Under the pieces are notes generated by a model, which saw nothing but the letters and a program-made list of their open reading frames with translations, did not search any database and was not told where the DNA came from. From NCBI GenBank assembly GCA_003116995.1, contig BDSL01000069.1, positions 372,001 to 436,000 of the forward strand: a DNA stretch of 64,000 bases, in the 5' to 3' direction. Below, one piece after another: positions 13,171 through 23,503 of the stretch. The position numbers and the translations under genes are program-made. Positions within the stretch are counted from its first letter, which is position 1. Every line of letters starts with the position of its first letter. This stretch comes from Yamagishiella unicocca. Taxonomy: Eukaryota; Chlorophyta; Chlorophyceae; Chlamydomonadales; Volvocaceae.

Positions 13171-16100
13171 CTTGGCGGCGGCGGCGGCGGCGGCGGCCGA
13201 GGCGGCGGCGGCGCAGGCGACGGTGACGACGGCGCGAAGGGCGACAACGCGCGACAGTCCGTCGCCGCTGAGCCACCTCCTGCTGGCGGCGGCGACGGCG
13301 GCAGTGCCGTCGCGCGGCGGCTCTTTGGCAACGCGCCTCGTACGACACGCGGGTTCGGCGGCGCGTGCGGCGGCAGGGCGCTGACGCCGGTGGCGGAGGG
13401 TGTTGTGCAGCGGCCGTGTTGGTCCGTCCTCACCGGCGACGGCAGCGGATCAGCTTCTGGCGCCGCCGGCGCCACCGGTGGCATAGGACGCGGGCGGCTG
13501 GGAGACCTCATGACGGTGAGTACGCTTGCAGGAGGCGAGCCGCCGGCGGCGCCGCCGCCGCCGCCGCCGGCGCCGCTCTGGCAGTGGCGTACGAAGGCGC
13601 AGACGCAGCAGCTGGCGGCGGCGGCGCCGCCAGCGGCTGACGACGAGCCGCCAGCCGTCTTCTCCACGGCCGCCGTCACTGCCAACATCCGGCTGGGTGG
13701 CAGTGGCCCCGGCGGCGGCGCCGTGGTCGACTACAGCGCAACGACGACGGGGACAACGGCGCCTTCAGCACATACGGGCAGCGGCTTCGACCGCATAGCC
13801 AGCGGTCCTGGCGGCGGCGGCGGCAGCGGCAGCCTGAACCTCAGCCTCAGCGGCAGCAGCCTCTGGACGAGCATGACGTCCGCGCAAATCGCAGCCGCCG
13901 CGAGGCTGACGTCAGCGTCGGCGCTGGGCCGCCAGCGCTTCGCAAGCGGCATTACTGGAGACGGCAGCTCCGGCGAGGCAGTCGGCGCATTTTCCAGCAT
14001 GGCGGCCGCCGGCGGCGTCGACATCGTGCATGGTGGTGCGGCGGCGGCGCCGCAGGCGACGACACAACTTCGCTTCGCCGCCGCCGCAGCCGCCGCCGCA
14101 GCCGCCGCCGCCCCTGCAGCCGCCGCCGCCGCCCCGCACGACAGTGCCGTGCGCGCTGAGTGGGAGGGGACTTCGGGTGGCGCAGCGGCGGCGGCGGCGG
14201 CGGCGGCGGCTCCGAAACCGGTGGAGGAGCCGCCCAGTCAGCTGCCTGGGCTTTCAAGCGCCCGGCGGGCGTTTTGGAGCGGCCCCGGCGGCCTGGGGGC
14301 GGGTGCCGAGTCCTCTGGAAGCACCGGGGCAGTGGCTCATATGCCCATGTCCAGGGCGGCACTGCTGATGGCGTCACTTGATGGCGGCACCGGCGGCAGG
14401 GCTGGCGGCGGCGCCGGCGGCGGTGCGCCTGAGGGCCAGAACGGCGGCGGCGGCCCAGCTGGTCGTGGCCTTGGGACAGCGCCGGCATACCGTACGGCAT
14501 CCATGCCCCCCACTCTGCCGCCGCTGCCTCCCTCGCCGGAGGGCTCCCCCGCGAGGGCCGCTGCGGCGCCGCCGCTGCGGCGGCCGCCGCCGCCGCCGCC
14601 ACCGCCGCCGCCGCCGCGGCAGGCAGAGACACCGCCCTCGATGTCCGCCTTCCTGTCCAGCAGAGCCCCAGGGGCGGCGGCGATAGGGCCAGTGCCGCCG
14701 CTACCGTCGCTGCCGCCTATCCGAGCCGTCGCTGCGGCGCCGGCGTCTGAGGCATCCGCCGGCGGCGCTGCTGCTGGCGGCGGCGGCAGCGGCGGGTCGA
14801 ACCGCAGCTCGGCCTCCTTCTCCGTCATCGATAGCGACAGCGACCTGATGGCGCCCACACTGGACAGTCCCCGTACGGCAGCACGCAAGGAGAGGCAGGC
14901 GAAGAAGGCGGCGGCGGCGGTGGACGCCGCCGCCGCTGTCACCGCCGCCGCCGGCGACGCCTCCATTGGGGCGACGCAGAAGGGGGAAATTGGTTTCGGA
15001 GGCTGCAGCGCCGCAGCCGCGGCGGGAGGCGCCTTTTTTGCCGGGGGGGGGACGCGGCCCGACGAGGTCTGGATCGTGATGGAGTGAGTTCGTTAAAACA
15101 CCGTTGGCCGAAGCCGCCAGCCTGCCTGTCCATGTGCCCATATCCCCACGCACATTCGCGCTTGCTTCCGTAGCGCACATGCGTCGTACTCGCCAGCGCC
15201 GTACGGTGTGGCCGCCGTGCGGCTCAATGTACGGCTGGCCGCCGCTTAGGACTTCATAAGCACGTGTGCGACCCGCATGTCGCCTCGCCTTTGCAGCTCC
15301 ATTGGAGCCCCAAAAGGCTGTAATGACGCGGAGAGCGCATGTGAGCTATTGTATGATAGGATAGCAGTATTATACATTATGATGACGTTAAAACGAAAAC
15401 GGTGCTAATGCTTGCGCGATGTAGCGTGAGCTGGCAGTTGCCATACCCTGTCGCGCCACACCACTACCATACCCTGTCCGCCAGCCCTGGCACCAGCCTC
15501 CCAACTTCCAACCTCCAACCCCCGCCGCCTGCGCCCCTCGCCTCCCCCCCCCGCGTATGTGCCATACCGTTGGCCTCGCAGGTACTGCGACCTTGGCACT
15601 CTGCAGGTCGGTTGCAGATGTTGGCGGTTGGCGGTTGGTGGTTGGTCGGTGCACACATCCCGATAGGGGTGGACCTGGGTCAAGGGAGCGCGCGCTTGCG
15701 CGGCGGTGAGGGTTCGTGTCGTGCACCTTCGTCCGTAAGCCACAACACGGTCAACCGACTAACGCCCACAGCGCGTGTGCTGCCGTCATGCCGCCCTTCA
15801 GGCTGCCCTTGAGAAGGGCCTCTTCGGCCTGCCGGCGCACCCCGCCGCCGCCGTGCGGCCCAGCGGCGGCAGCGCCGCCGCCGCGGCCGCCGCCACCGCC
15901 GCCGCCACCGCCGCCGCCTCCGTCGCTTCCCGTTACGCCCGCCGCCCCTCCTCCGTGATCTTCACACCGCTGGGGGGCGGCAGCGGCGTCGTGGGTTCCG
16001 ACGGCGGAGTGCTGGGCGGCGACGGCCGCTTCCAGCTGCTGCAGCCGCAGTCCAGGGAGGTCGACATGCGGTCCCTGCTGGCCACCGCGCTGGAAGTGGC

Positions 16101-16700
16101 TTCGGCGCTCAAGTACCTGCACTCCCTGGTGCGTGGGCACTCCAGGGAAGAAGAGGGCAGGGAGGAATATTCCCAGCTACCAGCCCAGGGTCCAGGGAGG
16201 GGGAGCTGCGCTTCGTGTCGAGTCCTAGGGGGGAAGGGGAAGCTGCGCTTCCTGTCGGGTCCAGGGGGGCCGGAGCGTGCGGGGGCGATAGCTGCACTCC
16301 GTCCGTCGGTGGCCGGCCCCTGGGGGTGAGGGCCGGGAGACCGAGGCCCGCCTTAACACCTAGCTAGCAGCGCGTGTTTCTCCTCACGAGCAAGGCACTC
16401 GAGCCCTCGACACCCCACAGCACGCAGTCGCCTGTCGACGCCGTGCTCGCAACCACCGGCGGCGTGTAGCGCTAGACACCGACCTGGATGCCTCACCTAC
16501 TGCCTCGGTCGGCCCCCCGATGTCGGTCGTACACTCAACTCCACAGGGTGTCGTACACGGCGACCTCACCGGCCACAACGTGATGCTGGTCTCCCTGGAC
16601 CGTATCAACCTGCCGTACGAGCGGTCCAGGGGCAGCACTGCCGTAACGACGGGGTCGCCCAGGAGCGGCGGCGCCGCCGCCGCCGCGGCGGCCATGGCCG

Positions 16701-16732
<32 letters not shown>

Positions 16733-19204
16733 TCCTTCGATGCAAGCACCCGCGGTGTGCCTGAGCTGCGGAACGGAGGGAACGAAGGGAATGGAGGGAA
16801 TGGAGGCAGCGGCGAGACGCCCCCTCCGATTCGGTCGGCGGCCGCCGCCACCGGCCCCCGGCATGTTTGCAGCGGCTACAGCTACAGCTACAGCAGCGGC
16901 ACCGGCGGTGGCAGCTATCGGCCTTCTGCTGGCGCCAGCACTAGAGGCCCGGGTCGCACTGTCAGTAGCATCAGCGAGCCCGGCGGCGGCACGAAGCATC
17001 ACCACCAGCAACAACAACAGGCCGTCGCCGGCGGGGGCTCGTCAAGCACCGCCGCCGCCGCCGCCACCAGCCGCAGCAGCTGCAGCGGTGCCGCCGCCGC
17101 CGCCTCCGTGGCATCGTGCTCCAACTGCGGTCGCAGCTTCGTGGCGAAGGTACGAAGCTGCGCTGAAGGCAGGAAGCTACTTAGACGCCGGTGATGGCTG
17201 GGAGGGTCGGTTGGTTAGAACACACAATCGTAGGTCACAAGGTACGGCGGGTCCACAATTCGTTTCACGTCCTGTACGGAACCACGTTTCCTTTAGGTTG
17301 TCACAGTAGCCACTTAGACAGTCACCGACCGTCCTTCCCAACTCGCCATAGCTACACTGGCCCCGAAACCAGCCGCCGCCCCTAGCTCCGTCCCCTGACC
17401 CCCATCACCTACGTCCTCTGCCTGCCCTCCGTCCACTGACCCCCATCACCTACCCTCGCCCCGCCTGCCCTCCGTCCCCGCCTCCACGCTCACCCCTCCA
17501 GGTGGCGGACTTCGGTCTGAGCCGCATGCTGCAGGTGCAGTCCAAGATCCGCACCAGGTCCTTCGGAACGGTGGGTGGTTTCGAGGGAGACCCGTGGTTG
17601 GGTGTGCGGGTGGGTGCGTGGATGTGCGAATGGTGGATGTCGCGATTGAGGAGCGGCGATGAACGGGCCGGGCGGCGTTACGGGCCGGGAGGCGCGTTTG
17701 CGGAAGAAAGAAAGCGACGTGGGTGGGGGGCGGACCGGTGGGGGGCCCCACCGCAGCAACCCACTGGTAGTTGTTGGCTGCTGGGTGGTTACAATCATGA
17801 CTCATCGCACCCATCTCCCTGGCGCCATGAAGCCGGTGGTGGCGACCGCAATGCCGCAATGCCGCCGCCTTTAACATCGTGCTGCTGCCGCCACCACCGC
17901 TGCCGCCGCCACCGCTGCCGCCGCCGCTGCTGCCGCCGCTGCTGCCGCCGCCGCCGCTGCAGATCACTTTCATGCCGCCGGAGACTCTGGTGTCGGGAAT
18001 CGTCAGCAAGGTGGGCAGCTGGGCGGCTGGGTTGCGCACGGCTGATCGACGGAGTGGACAGCAGCTCACTCGGTCGGCGGTTAGGAGCGATCGTGCGGCA
18101 GCTCGCTGGCTCGCTTTTCCCCCCCATCGCACCCCTTTCGCAGCTCGCTCGGTGCTGCGCGGTGGACGGAAGCACCCCTAACCCCCCTCCGACCCCTGAT
18201 GCCTTCCGTTCATTCGGGCCCCCTCAATACACACACGTTTTCCTTACTCCTAACACACACACGCGGCGGGCTATGTATGTGACCCAACGTACCAACGTAC
18301 GCGCATGTGACCCAACGCACCGACGTACCAACGTACGCGCATGCATGTGACCAACGCACCGACGTACGCGCAGGCGGCCGACGTGTACTCCTTCGGCGTG
18401 CTGCTGTGGCAGATGTACACCGGGCAGCGCCCCTGGGCGGGCATGAACACCGGTCAGATCGTGTACAACGTGGGGATGAAGAACATGCAGCTGCCCTTCC
18501 CGAATGACGCGCCGCCCGCACTGGTGGAGCTCAGCCGGGCGTGCACCGGCCCTGAGCCCCGAAAGCGGCCAACCTTCCAGCGAGTGCAGGTGGGGGCGGG
18601 GCGTGAAGCCCGGTTGCGCGACGTGGATAGGATGTATAATGGTGGTGCGGGCATATAGGGGCGGAGTCCGCCCCTCAGTTCCCCACCCCCTTAATACACG
18701 ACAGGCTCCGGCCGGCGTAATATTATTATTAATGCTGGCGCATTGCCTTCGGACACATGCTTGCGGGCGCAGGTGGGGGGGGGCGCGTGTGTGTATTACG
18801 AGGCAAGGAGTGCATGCTTGCGGCTGGAGGTGCCGTGAAGGGAGGTTGCTGGTGGATGGAGAGGGAGGGCGAGCGGTCGGCTGGCTTAATATGTTCTTAA
18901 GCTGTTCGTTCCTCGCTTATCGCGTCACGTCGATCGAGTGACAGGTTACACGAGAGCGCAGCTGTCCTGTACCCGCACGCAAACGCCCCCTGCCTCCTGT
19001 GCCTCCTGTGCCTCCTCTGCCTCCCCCGGCCCGCCCCCTCAGGACGAACTGGCTGCTATGGCGCTGGAAGTCGGGCTGGATCTGGATCGCAGCCCCGGGC
19101 CAGCCGCAGGCACAGCAAGCGCAGCAGGCATAGCAGGCGCCGCAGGCGGCACCGGGATCAGCACCGGAGTCAGCACCGGAACCGGGGCTGCGGCGGGTAG
19201 ATAA
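1788..19204 (+). CDS. Giant GAF-PAS-tyrosine-kinase-like protein kinase
   Basis: Predicted signalling kinase of about 3,475 aa. Exons: 1788-4803, 5165-6237, 6734-7336, 7804-7842, 8465-8901, 9138-9492, 9829-9939, 10181-10322, 10734-11112, 11512-11686, 12130-12278, 12585-15083, 15582-15606, 15802-16128, 16547-17149, 17502-17570, 17963-18010, 18374-18589, 19043-19204; the sum (10,428 nt) is divisible by three. Residues 1-1577 are Gln/Ala/Gly-rich with no recognised domain. A GAF-like domain follows (about 1578-1878: VEDATRDERYG, VRFVMAVPL, GTLCLADFQPR), then a PAS-like domain (about 1879-2110: VLYANHAWTTITG, REDVVGRDI), then the kinase. Kinase motifs: GRGGFGAVHYG, VAVK (Lys about 2155), HGDLTGHNV (Asp about 3116), VADFG (Asp about 3314), MPPE, DVYSFGVLLWQM. 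All catalytic residues are present, so it should be active; HGDL instead of HRDL is a tyrosine-kinase-like variant. Low-complexity inserts of about 790, 80 and 180 aa interrupt the kinase fold. The first exon and the start are the least certain. Confidence 0.85.
4537..4637 (+). repeat. CAGGCG/CAG coding microsatellite
   Basis: Inside exon 1 of the kinase gene, a CAGGCG hexanucleotide array passes into pure CAG and encodes alternating Gln-Ala followed by poly-Gln. Such tracts are length-unstable and common in volvocalean coding exons. Confidence 0.8.
4946..5055 (+). repeat. ~32-bp minisatellite in kinase intron 1
   Basis: Three to four degenerate units with the core TCCCTCTCCTGCCGTACCAC lie between exon 1 and exon 2 of the kinase gene. 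It is not shared with the other introns. Confidence 0.75.
7866..8007 (+). mobile_element. Hairpin-bearing MITE-like element, copy a (kinase intron 4)
   Basis: Shares with the other copies an AAAACCGTTTA block, a TTTCGAGATGCATGCTGGAG block and a terminal hairpin (stem 7972-7981 with 7987-7996, 5-nt loop CGTGT). It has no coding capacity. It sits between exon 4 and the 30-bp minisatellite of the same intron. Confidence 0.6.
8133..8446 (+). repeat. 30-bp minisatellite in kinase intron 4
   Basis: Ten near-identical 30-bp units plus a partial unit, core ATGCGTCATCACATGTGCGC, differing only by single substitutions (GCGC/GCAC, AATC/AGTC). Because 30 is a multiple of three it is open in several frames, but it is intronic: the flanking exons join in phase across it. 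Confidence 0.9.
9521..9640 (+). repeat. Pyrimidine/purine minisatellite in kinase intron 6
   Basis: Overlapping units of 8-16 bp built from CTGTAGATCTGTCTGCC and CTGTCGATCTGT follow the donor at 9493. The repeat is confined to this intron. Confidence 0.75.
10102..10150 (+). repeat. CCGTACCCG short tandem repeat in kinase intron 7
   Basis: About five 9-bp units (CCGTACCCG) stand about 30 bp before the acceptor of exon 8. Confidence 0.7.
10350..10424 (+). mobile_element. MITE-like element fragment, copy b (kinase intron 8)
   Basis: Contains only the left half of the family: TTCGAGGAAGACCCGTGGAT, the CCCGTTTAGAACAG block and TTTTGAGATGCATGCTGGAG. The hairpin half is missing. It begins 27 bp after the donor at 10323. 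Confidence 0.55.
11957..12100 (-). mobile_element. Hairpin-bearing MITE-like element, copy c (kinase intron 10)
   Basis: A full-length copy in reverse orientation, highly similar over about 145 bp to the copy at 43877-44020. Hairpin stem 11983-11992 with 11998-12007, loop TATTA. Its left end (TTCGAGGGAAACCCGTGGAT on the minus strand) lies about 30 bp from the exon 11 acceptor. Confidence 0.7.
13103..13210 (+). repeat. GGC tract encoding poly-Gly in the kinase insert
   Basis: A nearly uninterrupted GGC array in exon 12 codes for about 30 glycines inside the insert between the alpha-C region (DHPNIVKTL) and the hinge (VWIVMEYC) of the kinase. Confidence 0.85.
17578..17602 (+). mobile_element. 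MITE-like element left-end fragment, copy d (kinase intron 16)
   Basis: A 25-bp match to the family's left end (TTTCGAGGGAGACCCGTGG) starts seven bases after the splice donor at 17571. It may be a remnant, or a target preference close to splice sites. Confidence 0.4.
18277..18373 (+). repeat. Tandem repeat ending in the exon 18 splice acceptor
   Basis: Three degenerate units of the type ATGTGACCCAACGCACC-GACGTACGCGCA run directly into the acceptor, so the last unit supplies the CGCAG used for exon 18. Confidence 0.75.
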
Positions 19205-20186
19205 TTCGGCCGAGCGATAGTAGTTAGTTGGCGGGGTGGGCCTACCTCGCTTGGGCCGTGGCAGCAAGGGTGGGTGTCGTACTTACCTGCTGGGAGTGTC
19301 TGTGAGGGTAGCTGGACGTACGGACCGCAGTAGACTGTCATCAGTCACCATTCCTTTCTTCAGGCTCGGCCTTTCGTCGTTCATCGTGTGAGCTATAGAT
19401 AGTCAGCATATATACTAGCCATGTAGCTGGGGTAAGTGTTCCGTTGCGCGTTTGCATACAGACGCGCATCAGCGACGTTTCCACTTCCTAATACACAAAC
19501 GTACAGCCCGGCCAGCGTCGTACAGATGTACGGCGCTAAGTCGCTTAGGCAGCGGCAGGGCCGCCCGCGACTGCTCGGCTGCGGTGTGGTGGCTGGCTGG
19601 GGCGATTATTAGTATGTGTGTGTGTTGGGGGAGGTCGCAGAAAAGAACCCGTGTACGAAAGAAAAACCGCTTAAAACAGCTGTTTGGACATGCATGCTGT
19701 AGAACTTGGTGGGCGAACTAAGGCCGGAGGTCGTGTGTCGACCTTCGGCGGCTAAGACTAGATCGGCGGCGATGGCTAGGCGAACGGAAACGAGGGTCCC
19801 GCGCGGATGCAAGGAAACGTGTGTGTTGGGAGAGGAGGAGGGGCGGGCGGGTGGAGGGGTTGCGCTGTGTGCTTGTGTGAGGGGGGCATTTGGGGATTGA
19901 TCAATGGGTTTGCCTGATGCGGACACTTGGAGATAGGCATGAGGCCGCCGGGCACGGCAGCCGGCGCCGCCACCGGCTGCCCCCATCCGACCACTGCTGC
20001 GGATTCTGTCCACGCACATACTCACAACCGGCGGGCGGGCGGTTTCCCTCTGTTTCTAATGCGCTCTGGCTTTGCCGATATAGGACGAGAGTCAGGTGCC
20101 TGGCCTGTGCGCAGCTGTATTCAGACAGCTAGGTGAGTAGCGAGATGGATGGATGGGACATGGGAAGCTGCGGCGCGGTACACACG
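19205..20186. other. Downstream flank of the kinase gene
   Basis: Expected to hold the 3' untranslated region. I did not find the usual green-algal TGTAA polyadenylation signal in the first few hundred bases. From 19633 it contains a MITE-like copy. The rest, to the transposon-like insertion at 20187, shows no gene I can support. Confidence 0.4.
19633..19779 (+). mobile_element. Hairpin-bearing MITE-like element, copy e
   Basis: Lies about 430 bp downstream of the kinase stop codon. It has the blocks ACCCGTGTACGAAAG, AAAACCGCTTAAAACAG and ACATGCATGCTGTAGAACTT, then a hairpin (stem 19724-19733 with 19739-19748, loop TGTGT). Its left end matches the 47702-47752 fragment best, suggesting a subfamily distinct from copies c and f. 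Confidence 0.65.
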
Positions 20187-22033
20187 GGGAACGGCCATAT
20201 CTTGAGAGGCTTCTTATCCACTTGAGCCTTTCTTGAGCCGGTCTTGACCCCATGTTTTGTCGATCTTATGCTAAAGCTGAAGAGCTACAACCAAGACCCT
20301 CGGACGCAAGACATTGGCAACGCACTTTGGTGAAGATGCAACTCAAGGTGCAGCGGAAGTAGAGCTTAAGGCTAGCCCAACATTTGTCCCTAAGAAACCG
20401 TTACGCAAGAACCTGACCAAGTACCCAAAGCAGAAGAACCTTTACCAAGCACGCACCCAAGATGATTCCCAAGATATTTTCAACAATCTCAGCAGTGCGA
20501 CCTGCACATTGCTTATATGTAATATAACATTAACCAGTGCATCATGTGAAGGGCACGTCGTACGCGACAAAGTGTCGCGTACGACATTGTTAGTTACTGC
20601 GCCTGTGAGCTGAAAACTTCTTCTACGATGAGCTGTTGTCGCCTTCAGCACTAATAATAACCGTATGCAATATACATATAATTTATCGATATTGCCAGGC
20701 AATAGCAATGCAGCAGCAGTGTTCGTCAATGTTTGACCAGGTGTCCACGCATCCACTCTGCCACTTTTCCAGGCTTCTAGTGGAGCAATGCATCTTTATA
20801 ATTATATTTTAGGCAGGCCTGTTAAGTTCTGGGCGTCGCGCTTCAGCATTTTGCCTGGCGAGCTATGGTCAGCGAGCGAGGAAGGCGACCATCAGGACCT
20901 GCCACAGCTGCTCGCTGCTCGCAGTCAGATGGAAGTTAGGGCCACTGGACTTGTGCTGCCAGCATTATAACAAAGCTCGAGAGCTGCCGGTGAGCATGAA
21001 GACCATTGCTGACCTCAAACCCAAAGCTCTGCTTGCGTGGCTTTATTTCCCTAGTTAATGGATAATTTTCATTATCTGAAATGATTCATTTTCCTGGAAT
21101 ACATGCAGGTGATCGAATCCTGCCAAGACTGGTTGACATCTATCTTAAGAACCTGGCTGTGCTGTATGCTGCCAACTTTGCTGAAGCATTTGGCAAATCA
21201 CGCTGTGATGGTAAGCATGGGAGTGGCGCTTGTTTTCTGCGTGTGCTGCCTGAGAGTGTTGCAACGAACTCCTTGATAGAAAACTACTTCAACTTATGGC
21301 ACCAACCCTCGATGAAACCCACAGCAGGACGTGCGGGACACACAGCTGGGAGAGGACTTTATGGACGTGGCAGGATATGGAGCAGAGAGCATGGAGCAGC
21401 GGCTTGCTGGATTTGGTCGTTGAGGAGCTGCTGCAGCGTGACATGGATTGTGAGCATGGATTGTGAGCATCAGCGGTGTATGGGCCCTGCAGGGCTCAGC
21501 TGAGCAAGTAGCGGCATGGTCTGGATCTACAGCAATAGTGATGGGGTAGGCAACACCAGCAATAGCTAGCAGAGGCGATATGAACCGTGAAGTGAAGGGA
21601 ACCGCGAGCGAGGTGAAGGGGCAGGTTGTGAGCTCGAAGTAAGCCTGTAGGTCAGTATTACTTGAGGAAGGCAAGGGGCATGGAGCACAGCAGCTAGCGC
21701 CCCATCAGGTGTGTGGCTAGCTAGTTCGGTGCAACATGCCAGTTTGTAGGGAAGAACAGACTGACCCCTGTGGTGGAACGTACTGGTTCCTGGGGTGAAA
21801 TGTAACACTTTTTGCAGTGACAATGTCTTTAGTGATGTCGGCTTGAGCCTGGACCTTGAGCCCCGCCTTGAGCTGGGCTCTTCGGTGTAATGCCTTGAGC
21901 AGTTTACTTCACCCGGATCTTCAGCGGGGTCTTAAGCTGGGTTCTTGTGCATTCTCTCAACAAGCCCTCTCAAGATGTGGCTTGGAAAATTGATTAAGAT
22001 AAGCTCAAGAGTGCCTCAAGACCGGCCGTTCCC
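20187..22033. mobile_element. DNA-transposon-like element with inverted ends
   Basis: A 1.85-kb segment of lower GC has imperfect terminal inverted repeats: GGGAACGGCC followed by TCTTGAG at the left, and the reverse complement of GGGAACGGCC-GG-TCTTGAG at the right. Inside each end the motif CTTGAG/CTCAAG recurs (left 20202-20250, right 21840-22020), resembling transposase-binding subterminal arrays of plant-type DNA elements. No convincing target-site duplication is visible. Internal open frames (20314-20613, 20788-20970, 21081-21503) are short. One block around 21106-21210 (RLVDIYLKNLAVLYAANF) sits between a TGCAG acceptor and a GTAAGC donor, so it may be an exon of a transposase or of a captured host gene. 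I cannot assign a superfamily. It is probably non-autonomous or decayed. Confidence 0.6.
20557..20585. repeat. Perfect 13-bp inverted repeat, 3-nt loop
   Basis: GTCGTACGCGACA, then AAG, then its exact reverse complement, inside the transposon-like element. The match is too long to be expected by chance in this window. Confidence 0.85.
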
Positions 22034-23503
22034 GGAGTGGTATGCGTCCTGCAATGGGTGCCGTCCCTACGCATACGTACGACGTACGACACGCGGCGGC
22101 GGCGGCGGCTCAAGCCAGCGCGGCGGCGGCAGGTGTGGGTGCACGGAGAGGCAACAGATAGGGGCGCGTGGCGAAGGATGTGCGGATGCATGCATGCATG
22201 CGTGGGTGGGTGGGTCGGGGGATGACGAGGTGCATGCGAGCGAGGTGCGCAGCTGCTGCGCGCGCCTGCTGCTGGATGGGTGCTGACAATGGGTAGGTAG
22301 GTTTGTGTCGGCGGCATGGACCTGCTGCTGGCGGCTGCGGGAGCGGGAGCGAAGTTGGATCGGGGCTCGCGCGGCAGGGCACGTCTGGCGGAGCAATGTT
22401 GCACGTAGGGTGTCAGTCATGGTGTGCAGGATCGTGTGTGGCGCCTGCATGTTAGTCCACCCTTAAATGCATGCTCTGCACGGAACTTGCTTGTGGTTGG
22501 TCTCCTGAACTGGTTGGTCTCCAGGACGAAGTAAGTAGTTAGCGAAGCTACATGCAAATTTCCGTCGTTGGGAAGGAATGCACGGGGGGATCCTAAGTAC
22601 GCATTCCAGCTAAGCCTGTTCAGGCCTGTTTGTTGGCTTGCTGTCATGTAACGACTGATACTGTATCGCTTTTCATCAAGGGCTTCGTTTTGCAAGGTGA
22701 ATCCAAACCGAAGGTCCTAGACAGCTAGACTCATTTGCATGAGGTTCGTTTCAGAGTGTGTCGCGGGCGGCGTCTTGGGATGAGCTGCCATCTCAGGAAA
22801 CGTCGAAGCGCTGTCCTAGCTGCGCCAGCGCAGCTGCACCATTCCGCTTCTCGGGCGTTCCAGACCAAAAGGTAAAACCATCGGGCACATCGCCTGGCAC
22901 TGAGGAAGACGGAGGAGACAGAGATGCCGTGGCGATGCCGTGGCGAGTGGCTGCGAGGAGCCGCTGGAGTGGCTGGTGGAGCTCGGCGGGTCCTTGCCGG
23001 TGGGTTGGTATGGCTAGGGTGTAGTTCTAGCTGGCGGCAGGGTTGGGGCGGCAGTACGTGACGGCGGGTTGCGGTGGTGGTCTGGGCTGCGTAAAAGTGG
23101 TGGGAGGTGCGACGCTGCGACGAGGGAGTACCGGTACCTGTCCTGGAAGAGGCGAGCGCGAGAAGGCGACAGCCGTTGGCAAGCGTTTGGGGGGCAGGTA
23201 GGCGGGATGCTTCCGCCTACCCACAGCACTGACATGTGTCTGTAGTCCTCCAGATGGAACGGGAACGAGTTTCACGGCACGGCGCAACCCTCCGAAACCG
23301 AGGGGATTGATACGTGGCGCACCGAGACAGCTGCACTTGTGATGTGAGAAGCCATGTGCGTTGCGACTATTTTTACCAATCGCGCATTTTTGTGCATGCG
23401 CACCGAGAAGTTAACAGCGGTCCGTGGTCTAGTGGCCGTTCCGTCACTGCGCCCGTCTCTGCGATCCTCTTGCATTGCCACAGCCGCTCAGGAGCAAGCA
23501 AAA
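22034..23503. other. Gene-poor stretch upstream of the GST gene
   Basis: No coding region that I can support. It holds GGC and GTGGGT short repeats (22090-22215), and the part nearest 23504 must contain the GST promoter and 5' leader. The open frames here lack splice signals and recognisable motifs. Confidence 0.4.

Noticed and set aside
12562..15087. 841-codon frame as a separate gene
   Set aside because: It is exon 12 of the kinase: it begins after an acceptor at 12584, ends at a GTGAGT donor at 15084, and carries the alpha-C and pre-hinge segments of the kinase fold.
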